From Gammaproteobacteria bacterium Milos-ODIII6 (GTDB lineage Bacteria > Pseudomonadota > Gammaproteobacteria > Chromatiales > Chromatiaceae), in assembly GCA_029228645.1 (NCBI GenBank), contig JAPTHR010000007.1, positions 62,005-126,004 on the forward strand: a stretch of DNA of 64,000 nucleotides, written 5' to 3'. Below, piece after piece: positions 38,148 to 49,878 of the stretch. The translations under genes were made by a program, and so were the position numbers. Below the pieces are notes generated by a model, which saw only the letters and a list, made by a program, of their open reading frames with translations, searched no databases and had not been told where the DNA came from. Numbering within the stretch: position 1 is the first letter of the stretch; each line of letters opens with the position of its first letter.

Positions 38148-39113
38148 ATGCCCGGCGAATTCGATCTGATCCACCGCTACTTCGAGGCCGCAACCGCGGC
38201 CAGAACCGATGTGGTTCTGGGTGTCGGGGATGATTGCGCCCTGTTGCGCCCGCCGGCCGAGCGGCTGCTCGCAGTCAGCACCGATACCCTGGTCAGTGGC
38301 CATCATTTTTCCCCTGACGTGAACCCCGAAGCACTCGGACACAAGGCGCTCGCCGTCAATCTCAGCGATCTGGCGGCGATGGGCGTCGAGCCCGCCTGGG
38401 CCAGCCTGGCGATCACCCTTCCAAGCGCAGACGAGGCATGGCTGGCGGCTTTCATGCGTGGGTTCTCGTCACTCGCGGACGCATTCGGGGTCGCCCTGGT
38501 GGGGGGCGATACCACCGCGGGTCCGCTCAGCGTCACCCTGACTGTGCAGGGTTTCGTGGACGCTGTGCGCAGCCTGCGACGCGATGCCGCCTGTCCCGAT
38601 GACGGGATTTACGTCAGTGGCACCCTCGGTGATGCGGGGCTGGCTTTGCGGATGCAACAGGGGGTGTTGGATTCACCGCCGGTCCCGGAACTGCAGGCGC
38701 GCCTCGATCGCCCCACGCCGCGGGTGCAGCTGGGTCTGCAACTGCGCGAGTTCTGCCGCTGCGCGATCGATGTGTCAGACGGCCTGGGCGCTGACCTGGG
38801 ACATGTGTGCGAGCGCAGCGGCGTGGGCGCGAGACTGGAGCTGGCGAAAATACCCCTGTCCAATCCCGTGCGCGCCTACGTGCAGGCCACCGCGGACTGG
38901 TCCGTACCGCTATCATCGGGTGACGACTACGAACTGCTGTTCACCGTCCCGGCTGCACAGCGATCGGTTTTCGCTGGGCTCGCGGCGGGGCTCGCCACCC
39001 CGGTGACCTGCATTGGGGAGGTCGTGGAGGCGGGGCAGGGAATTCAGGCGCTGGCGCCCGATGGCAGCCTTATCGAGGAACTGGAAAAAGGCTATGACCA
39101 CTTTCGAGCCTGA
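38148..39113 (+). CDS. thiL: Thiamine-monophosphate kinase ThiL
   Basis: Phosphorylates TMP to TPP. The 321-residue protein has the PurM-type ATP-binding fold with GVGDDCALLRPP, VSTDTLVSGHHF, LVGGDTTAGPL and the Mg/TMP site CAIDVSDGLGADLGH. ATG at 38148 is 17 bases after the nusB stop and its 3' end overlaps pgpA by 20 bases, the canonical arrangement. Confidence 0.95.
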   Translation: MPGEFDLIHRYFEAATAARTDVVLGVGDDCALLRPPAERLLAVSTDTLVSGHHFSPDVNPEALGHKALAVNLSDLAAMGVEPAWASLAITLPSADEAWLAAFMRGFSSLADAFGVALVGGDTTAGPLSVTLTVQGFVDAVRSLRRDAACPDDGIYVSGTLGDAGLALRMQQGVLDSPPVPELQARLDRPTPRVQLGLQLREFCRCAIDVSDGLGADLGHVCERSGVGARLELAKIPLSNPVRAYVQATADWSVPLSSGDDYELLFTVPAAQRSVFAGLAAGLATPVTCIGEVVEAGQGIQALAPDGSLIEELEKGYDHFRA

Positions 39114-39591
39114 GAAACTGCCACGACCCGATCTGACCCGCCCGGTGCACCTGCTCGCCTTCGGCTTCGGTTCCGGCCTCTCGCCCTGGGCGCCGGGGAC
39201 GATGGGCACCCTGGCCGCGATGCTCATCTACCTGCCGCTCAGCCAGCTGCCATTCGAGGGCTATGCCCTGCTCACTCTGGCGGCGATTGTCGTCGGCATC
39301 TGGATCTGCGGCTGGTCGGCACGCCAGCTCGGTGTGCACGACCATCCTGGAATCGTGTGGGACGAGATCGCGGGCTATCTGGTGACGATGCTCGCGGCGC
39401 CTGCAGGCCTGGTCTGGATGCTGGTCGGCTTCGTCCTGTTCCGGCTGTTCGATATCCTCAAGCCATGGCCGATAAGCTGGTTCGACCGGCGCGTGGGTGG
39501 CGGGCTGGGCATCATGCTGGACGATGTGGTGGCCGGGCTTGCCGCAATGGCCTGCCTGCAGTTGCTGACGGCGTTCCTTGGGGCCACTTGA
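39094..39591 (+). CDS. pgpA: Phosphatidylglycerophosphatase A PgpA
   Basis: Removes phosphate from phosphatidylglycerol phosphate. 165 residues with the family motifs GSGLSPWAPGTMGTLAA, HDHPGIVWDEIAGY and MLDDVVAGL, plus hydrophobic membrane segments between. ATG at 39094 lies inside thiL (20-base overlap), the standard coupling. Ends 13 bases before the convergent folE2 stop. Confidence 0.95.
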   Translation: MTTFEPEKLPRPDLTRPVHLLAFGFGSGLSPWAPGTMGTLAAMLIYLPLSQLPFEGYALLTLAAIVVGIWICGWSARQLGVHDHPGIVWDEIAGYLVTMLAAPAGLVWMLVGFVLFRLFDILKPWPISWFDRRVGGGLGIMLDDVVAGLAAMACLQLLTAFLGAT

Positions 39592-39604
39592 ACCGGGCGG
39601 CTGA

Positions 39605-40426
39605 TCAGGCCGGGGCGGCTTCCTTGTCGAACTCGATCAGCGCGTAGGCGGAGTGGTTGTGAATGGACTCGAAATTCTCCGATTCCACCACGTAGGCGCT
39701 GATGCGCTCGTCGGCATTCAGTCGGGCGGCTACGTCGCGGACCATGTCTTCGACGAACTTGGGATTGTCGTAAGCGCGCTCGGTAACGAACTTCTCATCC
39801 GGCCGTTTGAGCAGGCCGTACAACTCGCAGGAAGCCTCCTTCTCGACCAGATCGATGATTTCCTCGATCCATATGAAGGCTGAGGTGCGCACCGACACGG
39901 TTACGTGCGAGCGTTGATTGTGGGCGCCGTAGTCCGAGATCGACTTCGAGCAGGGGCACAGGCTGGTGACCGGCACCACGACCTTGATAAACATGCTCGG
40001 CTTCCCGTTCTTGATCTCGCCGGACAGGGAAACCTCGTAGTCCATGAGGCTTTCCACCCCGGACACGGGCGCCTTTTTGTTGATGAAGTAGGGGAAGGAC
40101 ATCTCGATATGGCCCTCCTCCGACTCCAGGCGCTCCGCCATCTCGGCCAGCATCACCTTGAAGGTCTCGACGGAGATCTCGCGCTCGTGCGAATTGAGGA
40201 TCTGCACGAAGCGCGACATGTGTGTGCCCTTGAAGTTGTGCGGAAGGAACACATACATGTTGAAGTTGGCGATCGTATGCTGCTCGCCCTCGCTGCGGTC
40301 GCTCACCCTCACCGGGTGACGGATGTCTTTGATACCGACCTTGTTGATCGCGATCCGGCGGGTGTCTGCGCTGGACTGGACGTCTTCGATATCAGCGGGA
40401 TTTACGGGTTTGGTGACTGCGGTCAT
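39605..40426 (-). CDS. folE2: GTP cyclohydrolase FolE2 (type IB)
   Basis: Type IB GTP cyclohydrolase I, which makes dihydroneopterin triphosphate for folate or queuosine and can use metals other than zinc. 273 residues; family segments are [32 protein letters not shown] (the metal-binding Cys is here) and [12 protein letters not shown]. In many genomes folE2 is a backup induced by zinc starvation through Zur; I see no clear Zur box upstream (40427-40500). The ATG at 40426 is preferred over the frame start at 40498. It follows ispA in the same direction after a 232-base gap where dxs often lies in relatives. Confidence 0.93.
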   Translation of the reverse strand: MTAVTKPVNPADIEDVQSSADTRRIAINKVGIKDIRHPVRVSDRSEGEQHTIANFNMYVFLPHNFKGTHMSRFVQILNSHEREISVETFKVMLAEMAERLESEEGHIEMSFPYFINKKAPVSGVESLMDYEVSLSGEIKNGKPSMFIKVVVPVTSLCPCSKSISDYGAHNQRSHVTVSVRTSAFIWIEEIIDLVEKEASCELYGLLKRPDEKFVTERAYDNPKFVEDMVRDVAARLNADERISAYVVESENFESIHNHSAYALIEFDKEAAPA

Positions 40427-40658
40427 GTTTACTGGCGGGTGATGTAGCCCGCCCCTTTCGCAATAGTTGACTAATTTGCTGAGGATAATAAACCTCAAGC
40501 GGTTTTTGGGCTACAGGGAACCCGAAAAACCCCCCATTATCCCGGGTCGCTTGGATTCTGGCCAGTTTTGCGCACCGGGGGACCAGGCGCAGGTCCGGTT
40601 CACAGGCAAAAATAACGACGTCCAACACCGATTCCGCAAGCGCAAGCGGCGGACAGCC

Positions 40659-41561
40659 TCAATGCGAGCGCCCGACGATGTAACGGGCCAGGTCACGCAG
40701 GGTGTCTGCATCCTCGCCCAGCGATCCGATGCTATCGAGCGCCTCCTCGAACAGCTGCCTGGCCATGTCACGCGCGCCGTTCAGGCCCAGAAGCGCTGGA
40801 TAGGTGGGTTTGTTGTCGGCCGCATCCTTGCCACGGGTTTTGCCCAGCTGGCTGGTCTCGCCAGCGACATCGAGAATATCGTCCTGCACCTGGAACGCCA
40901 GTCCGATACATTTCGCGTAATGGTCGAGCTGGCGCACGGTCTGCGCGGGCGCCGCATCGGCACTCAGGGCGCCGAGGCGCACCGAAGCGCGGATCAGCGC
41001 GCCGGTCTTGTGGATGTGCATGTTCTCCAGCTCGGCGATGGTCAGCTCGCGCCCGACCGCGTCGATATCCAAGGCCTGACCACCCGCCATGCCACGGCAA
41101 CCGGCCGCCAGCGCCAGTTCGTCGATCATCTGGAGACGCGTTGCCGCTGACAGTCCGGGCAGGGGTGCATGCGCCATCAAGCGGAAAGCGAGCGTCTGCA
41201 GGGCGTCACCCGCCAGGATGGCAGTCGCCTCGTCGAAGGCCTTGTGGCAGGTCGGGCGCCCGCGTCGCAGTTCGTCGTCGTCCATGGCCGGCAGGTCGTC
41301 ATGTACCAGCGAGTAGGCATGGATGAGTTCGACCGCGCAGGCGGGTATGTCCAACCGCTCTTTGGGCGTACCACACACGCGTCCCGCCGCATAGACCAAC
41401 ACCGGCCGGATGCGTTTGCCCTCGCCCAGAGTCGCATAGCGCATAGCCGCGTGCAGGCGTGCCGGCTGGATGGACTCTGCGGGCAGGGTGTCCTCCAGGC
41501 ACGCCGCCACCCGTTCGCGACAGTCGGCGAGAAACACCTGGAAGCGTGGATCAAGCGTCAA
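40659..41561 (-). CDS. ispA: Farnesyl diphosphate synthase IspA
   Basis: Makes farnesyl diphosphate for quinones and undecaprenyl phosphate. 300 residues with the first Asp-rich motif DDLPAMDDD and the second DDILD, plus GxGKRIRP-type LGEGKRIRPVLVY. The start is TTG at 41561, overlapping the xseB end by 11 bases; GGAAG is about nine bases upstream. The standard xseB-ispA order is present but no dxs follows. Confidence 0.94.
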   Translation of the reverse strand: MTLDPRFQVFLADCRERVAACLEDTLPAESIQPARLHAAMRYATLGEGKRIRPVLVYAAGRVCGTPKERLDIPACAVELIHAYSLVHDDLPAMDDDELRRGRPTCHKAFDEATAILAGDALQTLAFRLMAHAPLPGLSAATRLQMIDELALAAGCRGMAGGQALDIDAVGRELTIAELENMHIHKTGALIRASVRLGALSADAAPAQTVRQLDHYAKCIGLAFQVQDDILDVAGETSQLGKTRGKDAADNKPTYPALLGLNGARDMARQLFEEALDSIGSLGEDADTLRDLARYIVGRSH

Positions 41562-41790
41562 CGTCGAAGGCTTCCGTTTCGGCGTCCGGGGTATTGCTGG
41601 TCAGCAGCTTGACCTTCTGTTCCGCCTCGCTGAGCGACTTCTGGCAGATCCGGGTCAGCGCCACGCCCTTTTCGAGGGAGGCGAGCGACTCCTCGAGCGA
41701 GAGTTCGCCCGATTCCATGCCTTCTACCAGGGCTTCGAGTTGTTGCAGGGCGTCCTCGAAACCGAGGTCAGGGGAGGATTTTTTGCTCAC
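41551..41790 (-). CDS. xseB: Exodeoxyribonuclease VII small subunit XseB
   Basis: A 79-residue helical subunit of exonuclease VII; E. coli XseB is 80. Typical segments are DLGFEDALQQLEALVEGMESGELSLEESL and FEKGVALT-like LEKGVALTRICQKSL. Starts with GTG at 41790. The long open frame of which it is the end (to 43554) is a shadow of parE; only this short stretch is real. The XseA subunit is not in the window. Confidence 0.92.
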   Translation of the reverse strand: MSKKSSPDLGFEDALQQLEALVEGMESGELSLEESLASLEKGVALTRICQKSLSEAEQKVKLLTSNTPDAETEAFDVDA

Positions 41791-41901
41791 GAGATCAGGT
41801 CCGGGGGAATGATCGACGCATTCTATGCGAACTCGCGAACTTTCGCAGGAAGGGTGCAGAGCAGGTAGAATCCAGCGTCTTTGACAATTGGGTGATATGC
41901 C

Positions 41902-42453
41902 GTGCGCTGGCTGATATGTGTTTTCCTTTTGACGCCGATCCTGGCCTGGGGTCAGGACAAGGTCCTCGACGACTACCTGGGCTATGGCGCCGATGACACA
42001 AGGTATGACGAGTCGCTGGAGATCCCCTGGGTGGAGATCGAGACGCGCGTGCAGCAGGGCCCAAAGGAGCCTGATCTGACCGAGGTCGAGGTGGAGCGCC
42101 TGCCGCCCGGCATGACGCTGTATGCGGACCTGGAGAATCTGACGGTGGACGAACGCGACCATGTCGCGCGTCTGTGGCTGGTGGTGCGCTCGAGCGGTGG
42201 AGTCGACAATGGCAGCTACGAGGGGTTTCGCTGCGCGACCGGTGAATACAAGGTTTATGCCTACCACAATCCGAATCGATCGACCCCGCTTCGCCGCGTG
42301 CGCCTCCCGCGCTGGCGGGTAATCCGGCCAAACGACTATCGCTCGGACCTGGTTCAGGACGTCCTGTGTTCCGATACCAACCCGCGTGATCCGGACAGCG
42401 TAAGGGTCCGTCCCATGCGCGATGTCAGTGATTACCAATCGCCCTACGAATAA
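41902..42453 (+). CDS. CNP1-like family exported protein
   Basis: A 183-residue secreted protein with a short signal peptide (cleavage near residue 17, WGQ) and a body I recognise as CNP1-like (segments RLWLVVRSSGGVDNGSYEGFRCATGEYKVYAY and RWRVIRPNDYRSDLVQDVLC). Function unknown. Start is GTG at 41902. It is separated from xseB by a 111-base divergent region and stands 21 bases before parE. Confidence 0.7.
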   Translation: MRWLICVFLLTPILAWGQDKVLDDYLGYGADDTRYDESLEIPWVEIETRVQQGPKEPDLTEVEVERLPPGMTLYADLENLTVDERDHVARLWLVVRSSGGVDNGSYEGFRCATGEYKVYAYHNPNRSTPLRRVRLPRWRVIRPNDYRSDLVQDVLCSDTNPRDPDSVRVRPMRDVSDYQSPYE

Positions 42454-44361
<1,908 letters not shown>

Positions 44362-44485
44362 ACACCAGCGACAATCAATTCGGTGTCCGGCAACCCCGCC
44401 CGAGCCCGGCAATCGCTCCGGAGGGGCGTGGCCGGCCCCCGGGATTGTGTAGAATCCCGCTTTTTTCGCAGCTCTCGCATCCGAC

Positions 44486-46738
44486 ATGGACCACGAACCG
44501 CAGTACAACCCCGACGGCACCGAGCGCCTGCCGCTGGCGCAATTCACCGAGAAGGCCTACCTGGATTACTCCATGTACGTCATCCTCGACCGGGCGCTGC
44601 CGTTCATCGGGGATGGCCTCAAGCCGGTACAGCGGCGCATCGTGTACGCGATGTCCGAGCTGGGCCTGTCGGCGGCCGCCAAGTTCAAGAAGTCGGCGCG
44701 CACCGTGGGCGACGTCCTGGGCAAATTTCATCCGCACGGGGATTCGGCCTGTTATGAGGCCATGGTGCTGATGGCGCAGCCGTTCTCCTATCGTTACCCA
44801 CTGATCGACGGGCAGGGCAACTGGGGTTCGCCCGACGATCCCAAGTCGTTCGCCGCGATGCGTTACACCGAGGCGCGCCTGACGGCATACGCGCAGGTGC
44901 TGCTGGCCGAGCTGGGGCAGGGCACGGTCGAGTGGCAGCCGAACTTCGACGGCACTCTGGACGAACCCGCGCGCCTGCCGGCGCGCCTGCCGAACGTGCT
45001 GCTCAATGGCAGCACCGGGATCGCGGTCGGTATGGCCACCGATATCCCGCCGCACAATCTGCGCGAGGTGGCGGCGGCCTGCATCCACCTGATCGAGGAG
45101 CCCAAGGCGGGCGTGGCCGAACTGTGCGAGCACATTGCCGGACCCGATTACCCGACCGAGGCGGAGATCATCTCCACCCCGGAGGAGCTGCGCCGCATCT
45201 ACGAGACCGGGAATGGTTCGGTCCGGATGCGTGCCGCCTGGCACCGGGAAAACGGTGCGGTGGTCCTGGATGCGCTCCCTTACCAGGTGTCCGGGTCCCG
45301 GATCCTGGAGCAGATCGCCGCCCAGATGCAGGCCAGGAAGCTGCCCTGGATCGAGGATCTGCGGGATGAGTCCGATCACGAGAACCCGACCCGGCTGGTC
45401 ATCCTGCCGCGCTCCAACCGGGTCGATCTCGACCGGGTCATGCTGCACCTGTTCGCGATCACCGATCTCGAGCGCACCTACCGGGTCAATATGAACATGA
45501 TCGGCCTGAACGGTCGGCCGGAGGTCAAGGACCTGCGCGAGCTGCTCAAGGAGTGGCTCAGCTTCCGCTTCGACACGGTCCGACGGCGACTGGAATTCCG
45601 CCTCGACAAGGTCGTCGATCGCCTGCACCTGCTCGAGGGCCTGCTGATCGCCTTCCTCAACCTGGACGAGGTGATCCGCATCATCCGCAGCGAGGACGAA
45701 CCCAAGCCGGTCCTGATGGCCCGCTTCGAGCTCACGGATGTGCAGGCCGACTACATCCTCGACACCAAGCTGCGCCAACTCGCGCGTCTCGAGGAAATGA
45801 AGATCCGGGGCGAGCAGGAGGAACTGGAACGGGAGCGCCAGGAACTCGAGAGGACCCTCGGTTCCAAGGCGCGCATGAAGACCCTGGTCAAGAAGGAACT
45901 CGCCGCCGATGCGGAGAAGTTCGGTGACCAGCGACGTTCACCCATTCTGCGGCGCGATCCGGCCGTGGCCATGGACGAGGCCGAGCTGGCGCCGAGCGAG
46001 CCGGTCACGGTGGTGCTTTCGGAGAAGGGTTGGGTGCGTGCGGCCAAGGGGCATGAGATCGACCCGACCGAGCTGGCCTTCAAGACCGGCGACGCCTACC
46101 GCGATTCGGTGCGCCTGCGCAGCAACCAGCAGGCGGTGGTCCTGGATTCCAGTGGACGCAGCTATTCCCTCGCCGCGCACACCCTGCCATCGGCGCGCGG
46201 CCAGGGAGAGCCACTCACCGGGCGTTTCTCCCCCCCCGCAGGGGCTGTCTTCGAGGCCGTGCTTGGCGGTGATCCCTCGGGCTGGTGGCTGCTCGCCTCG
46301 GATGCCGGTTATGGCTACCGCGCGCAGGCATCCGATCTGGTGGCGAACAAGAAGGGCGGCAAATCGGTTCTCACCCTGCCGAAGGGCGCCAGGGTGCTGA
46401 AACCGGCGCCGCTTTTCGATGCGGATTCCGATCGGGTGGTCGCGGTCAGTAGCGAGGGGCGAATGCTGGTGATTCCGGCGAGCGAACTGCCGGCCATGGC
46501 GCGTGGCAAGGGCAACAAGATCATCGGCATACCCGCGAAGGCGGTCGCAGACCGCAGCGAATATGTCGTTGCGATCGTCGTCGTGCCCGAGGGTGGCAAG
46601 CTGCGCGTGATCTCGGGCAAGCGATACCTGACCCTCAAGGCCGCCGACCTGAATGCCTACGAGGGCGAACGCGGACGGCGTGGACACAAGTTGCCGCGAG
46701 GCTTCCAGAAGGTCGACGACCTGATTCTGGAGGGCTGA
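44486..46738 (+). CDS. parC: DNA topoisomerase IV subunit A ParC
   Basis: Breakage-reunion subunit. 750 residues (E. coli 752); the quinolone-resistance region is [27 protein letters not shown], in which the active-site Tyr is further on (RYTEARL); the coiled-coil tower and C-terminal beta-propeller follow. At the position equal to E. coli Ser80/Glu84 the sequence reads GDSACYEA, the wild-type residues Ser and Glu. Four bases before mrcB. Confidence 0.96.
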   Translation: MDHEPQYNPDGTERLPLAQFTEKAYLDYSMYVILDRALPFIGDGLKPVQRRIVYAMSELGLSAAAKFKKSARTVGDVLGKFHPHGDSACYEAMVLMAQPFSYRYPLIDGQGNWGSPDDPKSFAAMRYTEARLTAYAQVLLAELGQGTVEWQPNFDGTLDEPARLPARLPNVLLNGSTGIAVGMATDIPPHNLREVAAACIHLIEEPKAGVAELCEHIAGPDYPTEAEIISTPEELRRIYETGNGSVRMRAAWHRENGAVVLDALPYQVSGSRILEQIAAQMQARKLPWIEDLRDESDHENPTRLVILPRSNRVDLDRVMLHLFAITDLERTYRVNMNMIGLNGRPEVKDLRELLKEWLSFRFDTVRRRLEFRLDKVVDRLHLLEGLLIAFLNLDEVIRIIRSEDEPKPVLMARFELTDVQADYILDTKLRQLARLEEMKIRGEQEELERERQELERTLGSKARMKTLVKKELAADAEKFGDQRRSPILRRDPAVAMDEAELAPSEPVTVVLSEKGWVRAAKGHEIDPTELAFKTGDAYRDSVRLRSNQQAVVLDSSGRSYSLAAHTLPSARGQGEPLTGRFSPPAGAVFEAVLGGDPSGWWLLASDAGYGYRAQASDLVANKKGGKSVLTLPKGARVLKPAPLFDADSDRVVAVSSEGRMLVIPASELPAMARGKGNKIIGIPAKAVADRSEYVVAIVVVPEGGKLRVISGKRYLTLKAADLNAYEGERGRRGHKLPRGFQKVDDLILEG

Positions 46739-46742
46739 AGCG

Positions 46743-49190
46743 GTGGCGCGCAAACGCCCCTCGCGGCGCAAGGGCGCCCACAAGCGCCGCAAGACACAGC
46801 AACGGGCTGCCGCGCAGAAAAAGCGCAGCACCCAGCGTCCGGCGGCAAAAGGCTCCGGGTCTTCCCGGGCCAAGGGCGCCTCGAGGGCCGCCAGGGCGAG
46901 GCCCGGGACGCGAGCGAAACGACCGGCACGTCGCTACGGACGGGTCCTGCTGGCCTTGGGAATGCTCGCGCTGTTATCCATCGGGGGCTATGCGCTGTAC
47001 CTCTCGGCCGAGGTCAGGGTCGCCTTCGACGGCAAGCGCTGGGCAATCCCGGCGCGTGTCTATGCCCGTCCTCTCGAGCTGTACGAGGGCGCCGCGCTGA
47101 CCCGCGAGCAGTTGCGCCACGAGCTGCAGATCCTCGGCTACCGCCACATGCGCCAGCCGGCCGGGGAGGCGCAGTGGGGGGATGGCAACGGTCGCTTCGT
47201 GATCCACACCCGTGCGTTCCGCTTCTGGGATGGCGAGCAGCCGGCGCTGCGGCTGCGCGTCGGCTTGTCTCGCGGCGCCGTGAGTTCCCTGAGTGATGAG
47301 CGGGGGCGAGCGCTGGATATCGTGCGCCTGGAACCGGCCGATATCGGGAGTATCTACCCGGCGCACCGCGAGGACCGCGTCCTGGTACGACGCGCGGACT
47401 TGCCGGATCATCTGGTCGAAGCCCTTCTGGCGGTCGAGGACCGTCGATTCTTCTCCCATCACGGAGTCGATCCGCGCGGCATAGCACGCGCGTTCTGGGC
47501 CAACCTGCGCGCCGGGGGCGTGGTCGAAGGCGGCAGCACGCTCACTCAGCAACTGGTGAAGAACTTCATCCTCGATCCGAAGCGCAGTCTGTGGCGCAAG
47601 ATCAACGAGGCGCTCATGGCGCTGATCGTGGAGTCACGCTACTCGAAGGACGAGATCCTCGAGGCCTACGCCAACGAGATCTTCCTGGGCCAGGATGGGG
47701 ATCGCGCGATCCATGGTTTCGGCCTCGCGGCAAACTTCTACTTCAACCGTCCGCTCAAAGAGCTTCGTCTGCACGAGGCCGCCTTGCTGGTGGGTCTGGT
47801 CAAGGGAGCCTCCTACTACAATCCCAGGCGTCACCCGGCGCGCGCGCTGGAGCGCCGCAACCTCGTGATCCGGCAGATGCAGGAGCAAGGTTATATCGCC
47901 GCCGAAACGGCGCGGCTTGCCAGCGCACTGCCGCTTGGGGTCAGCGCGAAGGGGCGTGGGAACGAACACCGCTACCCGGGCTTCATTCAGCTGGTCCGTC
48001 GCCAGTTGCAAGCGGATTATCGTGACGAGGATCTGACCTCGGAAGGGCTGAAGATATTCACCACGCTGGACCCCTGGGATCAGCATATTGTGGCCAGAGA
48101 GGTTGGCGCCGGGCTGGCCGAGATTGAGAAGGCGCGCCGCATCCCGGGCTCGACCCTGCAGGCGGCGGTGGTGATCGCATCCCCTCAGAGCGGCGAGATC
48201 CGCGCCCTGCTTGGGGATCGTGATGCCGCTTATGCGGGCTTCAACCGGGCCCTGGACGCACGCCGCCCAATCGGCTCGCTGGCCAAGGTGGCGGTCTATC
48301 TGAGCGCGCTGGCGCAGCCCGATCGGTACACCCTGGCGACTCTGGTGCGCGATGAGCCGGTGCGACTCGAATTGCCGAACGGCAACATCTGGACTCCACA
48401 GAACTTCGACCATGAGGTGCACGGGCGGGTATCCCTGCTCACTGCGCTGGCTGAGTCACTCAACCTGGCGGCGGTCAACACCGGCCTGGAGATCGGGGTC
48501 GGGGAGGTCGTCGATACCCTCGAGCAACTCGGGGCGGGGGAGGAGGTGGACGCCTATCCTTCCGCATTGCTGGGCGCTTTCCCGCTCTCCCCGCTGGACG
48601 TGACCCAGGTGTACCAGACCGTCGCCGCGGGTGGTTTCCGCGCGCCGCTGCATGCGATCCGCGAGGTGCTGGATGCACAGCATCAGGCGTTGCAGCGCTA
48701 CCCCCTGGAGGTGCGACGGAGCGTCGATCCTGCCGCGGCCTACCTGTTGACGACCAGTCTGCAGGAGGTGGTGCGTTCCGGCACCGGGCGCAGTCTGGGG
48801 CGGTATCTGCCGGCCTCGGCGGGCGTTGCCGGCAAGACCGGGACCACCGATGACCTGCGCGACAGCTGGTTCGCCGGCTTTGGCGGCGACCGGGTCGCAA
48901 CCGTCTGGGTGGGTCGCGACGACAACAAGCCGACCGGCCTGACCGGCTCGAGCGGCGCCCTGCGCATCTTTGGTCGGGTGATGCGCGGTCTGGATCTGCA
49001 GCCCCTGACGCCGCTGCCCCCGGCGAATATCGGGTTCCAGTGGGTTGAGCCGGCAAGCGGACTGCGCTCGCGCGAAGGCTGCGAGGGGGCAGTGCAGCTG
49101 CCCTTCGTGCGCGGCAGCGAGCCGGCTCAGGGGTCTGCCTGCGCCGGCAAGGATGAGAGAGGCATACTGCATCGCCTGTTCGGTCTGTAA
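46743..49190 (+). CDS. mrcB: Penicillin-binding protein 1B MrcB
   Basis: Bifunctional glycosyltransferase/transpeptidase, 815 residues, with GTG start at 46743. Lys/Arg-rich cytoplasmic tail (residues 1-60), a transmembrane helix at about 63-84, a UB2H domain, then the GT51 motifs EDRRFFSHHGVD, GGSTLTQQLVKNF and the transpeptidase motifs SLAK (Ser nucleophile), SLN and KTGTT (residues about 695). The next gene, an LpoP-like lipoprotein, is probably its outer-membrane activator. Confidence 0.95.
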   Translation: MARKRPSRRKGAHKRRKTQQRAAAQKKRSTQRPAAKGSGSSRAKGASRAARARPGTRAKRPARRYGRVLLALGMLALLSIGGYALYLSAEVRVAFDGKRWAIPARVYARPLELYEGAALTREQLRHELQILGYRHMRQPAGEAQWGDGNGRFVIHTRAFRFWDGEQPALRLRVGLSRGAVSSLSDERGRALDIVRLEPADIGSIYPAHREDRVLVRRADLPDHLVEALLAVEDRRFFSHHGVDPRGIARAFWANLRAGGVVEGGSTLTQQLVKNFILDPKRSLWRKINEALMALIVESRYSKDEILEAYANEIFLGQDGDRAIHGFGLAANFYFNRPLKELRLHEAALLVGLVKGASYYNPRRHPARALERRNLVIRQMQEQGYIAAETARLASALPLGVSAKGRGNEHRYPGFIQLVRRQLQADYRDEDLTSEGLKIFTTLDPWDQHIVAREVGAGLAEIEKARRIPGSTLQAAVVIASPQSGEIRALLGDRDAAYAGFNRALDARRPIGSLAKVAVYLSALAQPDRYTLATLVRDEPVRLELPNGNIWTPQNFDHEVHGRVSLLTALAESLNLAAVNTGLEIGVGEVVDTLEQLGAGEEVDAYPSALLGAFPLSPLDVTQVYQTVAAGGFRAPLHAIREVLDAQHQALQRYPLEVRRSVDPAAAYLLTTSLQEVVRSGTGRSLGRYLPASAGVAGKTGTTDDLRDSWFAGFGGDRVATVWVGRDDNKPTGLTGSSGALRIFGRVMRGLDLQPLTPLPPANIGFQWVEPASGLRSREGCEGAVQLPFVRGSEPAQGSACAGKDERGILHRLFGL

Positions 49191-49269
49191 GCGGCCGAGC
49201 CGGGGCGGTGCTAGGCTTCCCCGCTTGTGCAAAGATATGCGCGCCAGTTCGCAGCGGAGGAGGCAGACA

Positions 49270-49878
49270 GTGGGTAAATGGGGGTGCGATGGGAGCCGGC
49301 CGGCAGCTGGCTTCCTGGCGAAGCCTGCAGACCGGTCGAACGCGGGGCGTTCGCGTATTGTGCTGCTCTGCCTCGTGGGCATGCTGCTTTCCGCCTGCGG
49401 TTCGACCTACCGGCAGGGGGAACCCGCGCCGGTGGTCTCTCCCGGTGGAACGGCTGCGGCTCCCGCATCGCCCCGGCGGGTCGAGCAATCGGATTCCGTC
49501 GAGGTGAGTGCCTACCGGGAGCCGCAGACGGTAGCGTTGGCGCGGCCGGCACCCGCCAACCGGGCGGTGCGCAATCTCGTGCAGCGCGCCGAGGCGCAGC
49601 GCGAGGCGGGTGAGTATGCGGCCGCCCAGGCGAGCCTTGAGCGTGCGCTTCGGATCGAGCCGGAGAATCCCGACCTCTGGAACCGCCTGGCGCATCTTTA
49701 TCTGCTGCAGCAATCGTTTGCCCGCGCGGAGCAGTTCGCGGCCAAGTCGAACAGCCTGCTGCAGGGTGATGATGGCCTCGCTGCAGACAACTGGTCGGTG
49801 ATCGCTCAGGCGCGCCGCGCCCAGGGCGATGCCGCAGGCGCCCGCCAGGCGAGCGAGCGGGCACGGGTGCGGCGCTAG
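49270..49878 (+). CDS. lpoP: TPR lipoprotein, probable PBP1B activator (LpoP-like)
   Basis: A 202-residue lipoprotein with lipobox LLSAC (Cys43) after a long, charged leader; the mature part has a disordered Pro-rich linker and a tetratricopeptide region from about residue 95 to 185 (RAEAQREAGEYAAAQASLERALRIEPENPDLW...). GTG at 49270 has AGGAGG six bases upstream. The gene directly follows mrcB as lpoP follows ponB in Pseudomonas aeruginosa, where LpoP activates PBP1B; homology is inferred from this order and TPR-lipoprotein type. The TAG stop at 49876-49878 is within the CTAG end of the next element. Confidence 0.8.
   Translation: MGKWGCDGSRPAAGFLAKPADRSNAGRSRIVLLCLVGMLLSACGSTYRQGEPAPVVSPGGTAAAPASPRRVEQSDSVEVSAYREPQTVALARPAPANRAVRNLVQRAEAQREAGEYAAAQASLERALRIEPENPDLWNRLAHLYLLQQSFARAEQFAAKSNSLLQGDDGLAADNWSVIAQARRAQGDAAGARQASERARVRR

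Noticed and set aside
44375-45778. 467-codon minus-strand frame
   Set aside because: Antisense to parC, whose motifs are unmistakable; long antisense frames are common in high-GC DNA.
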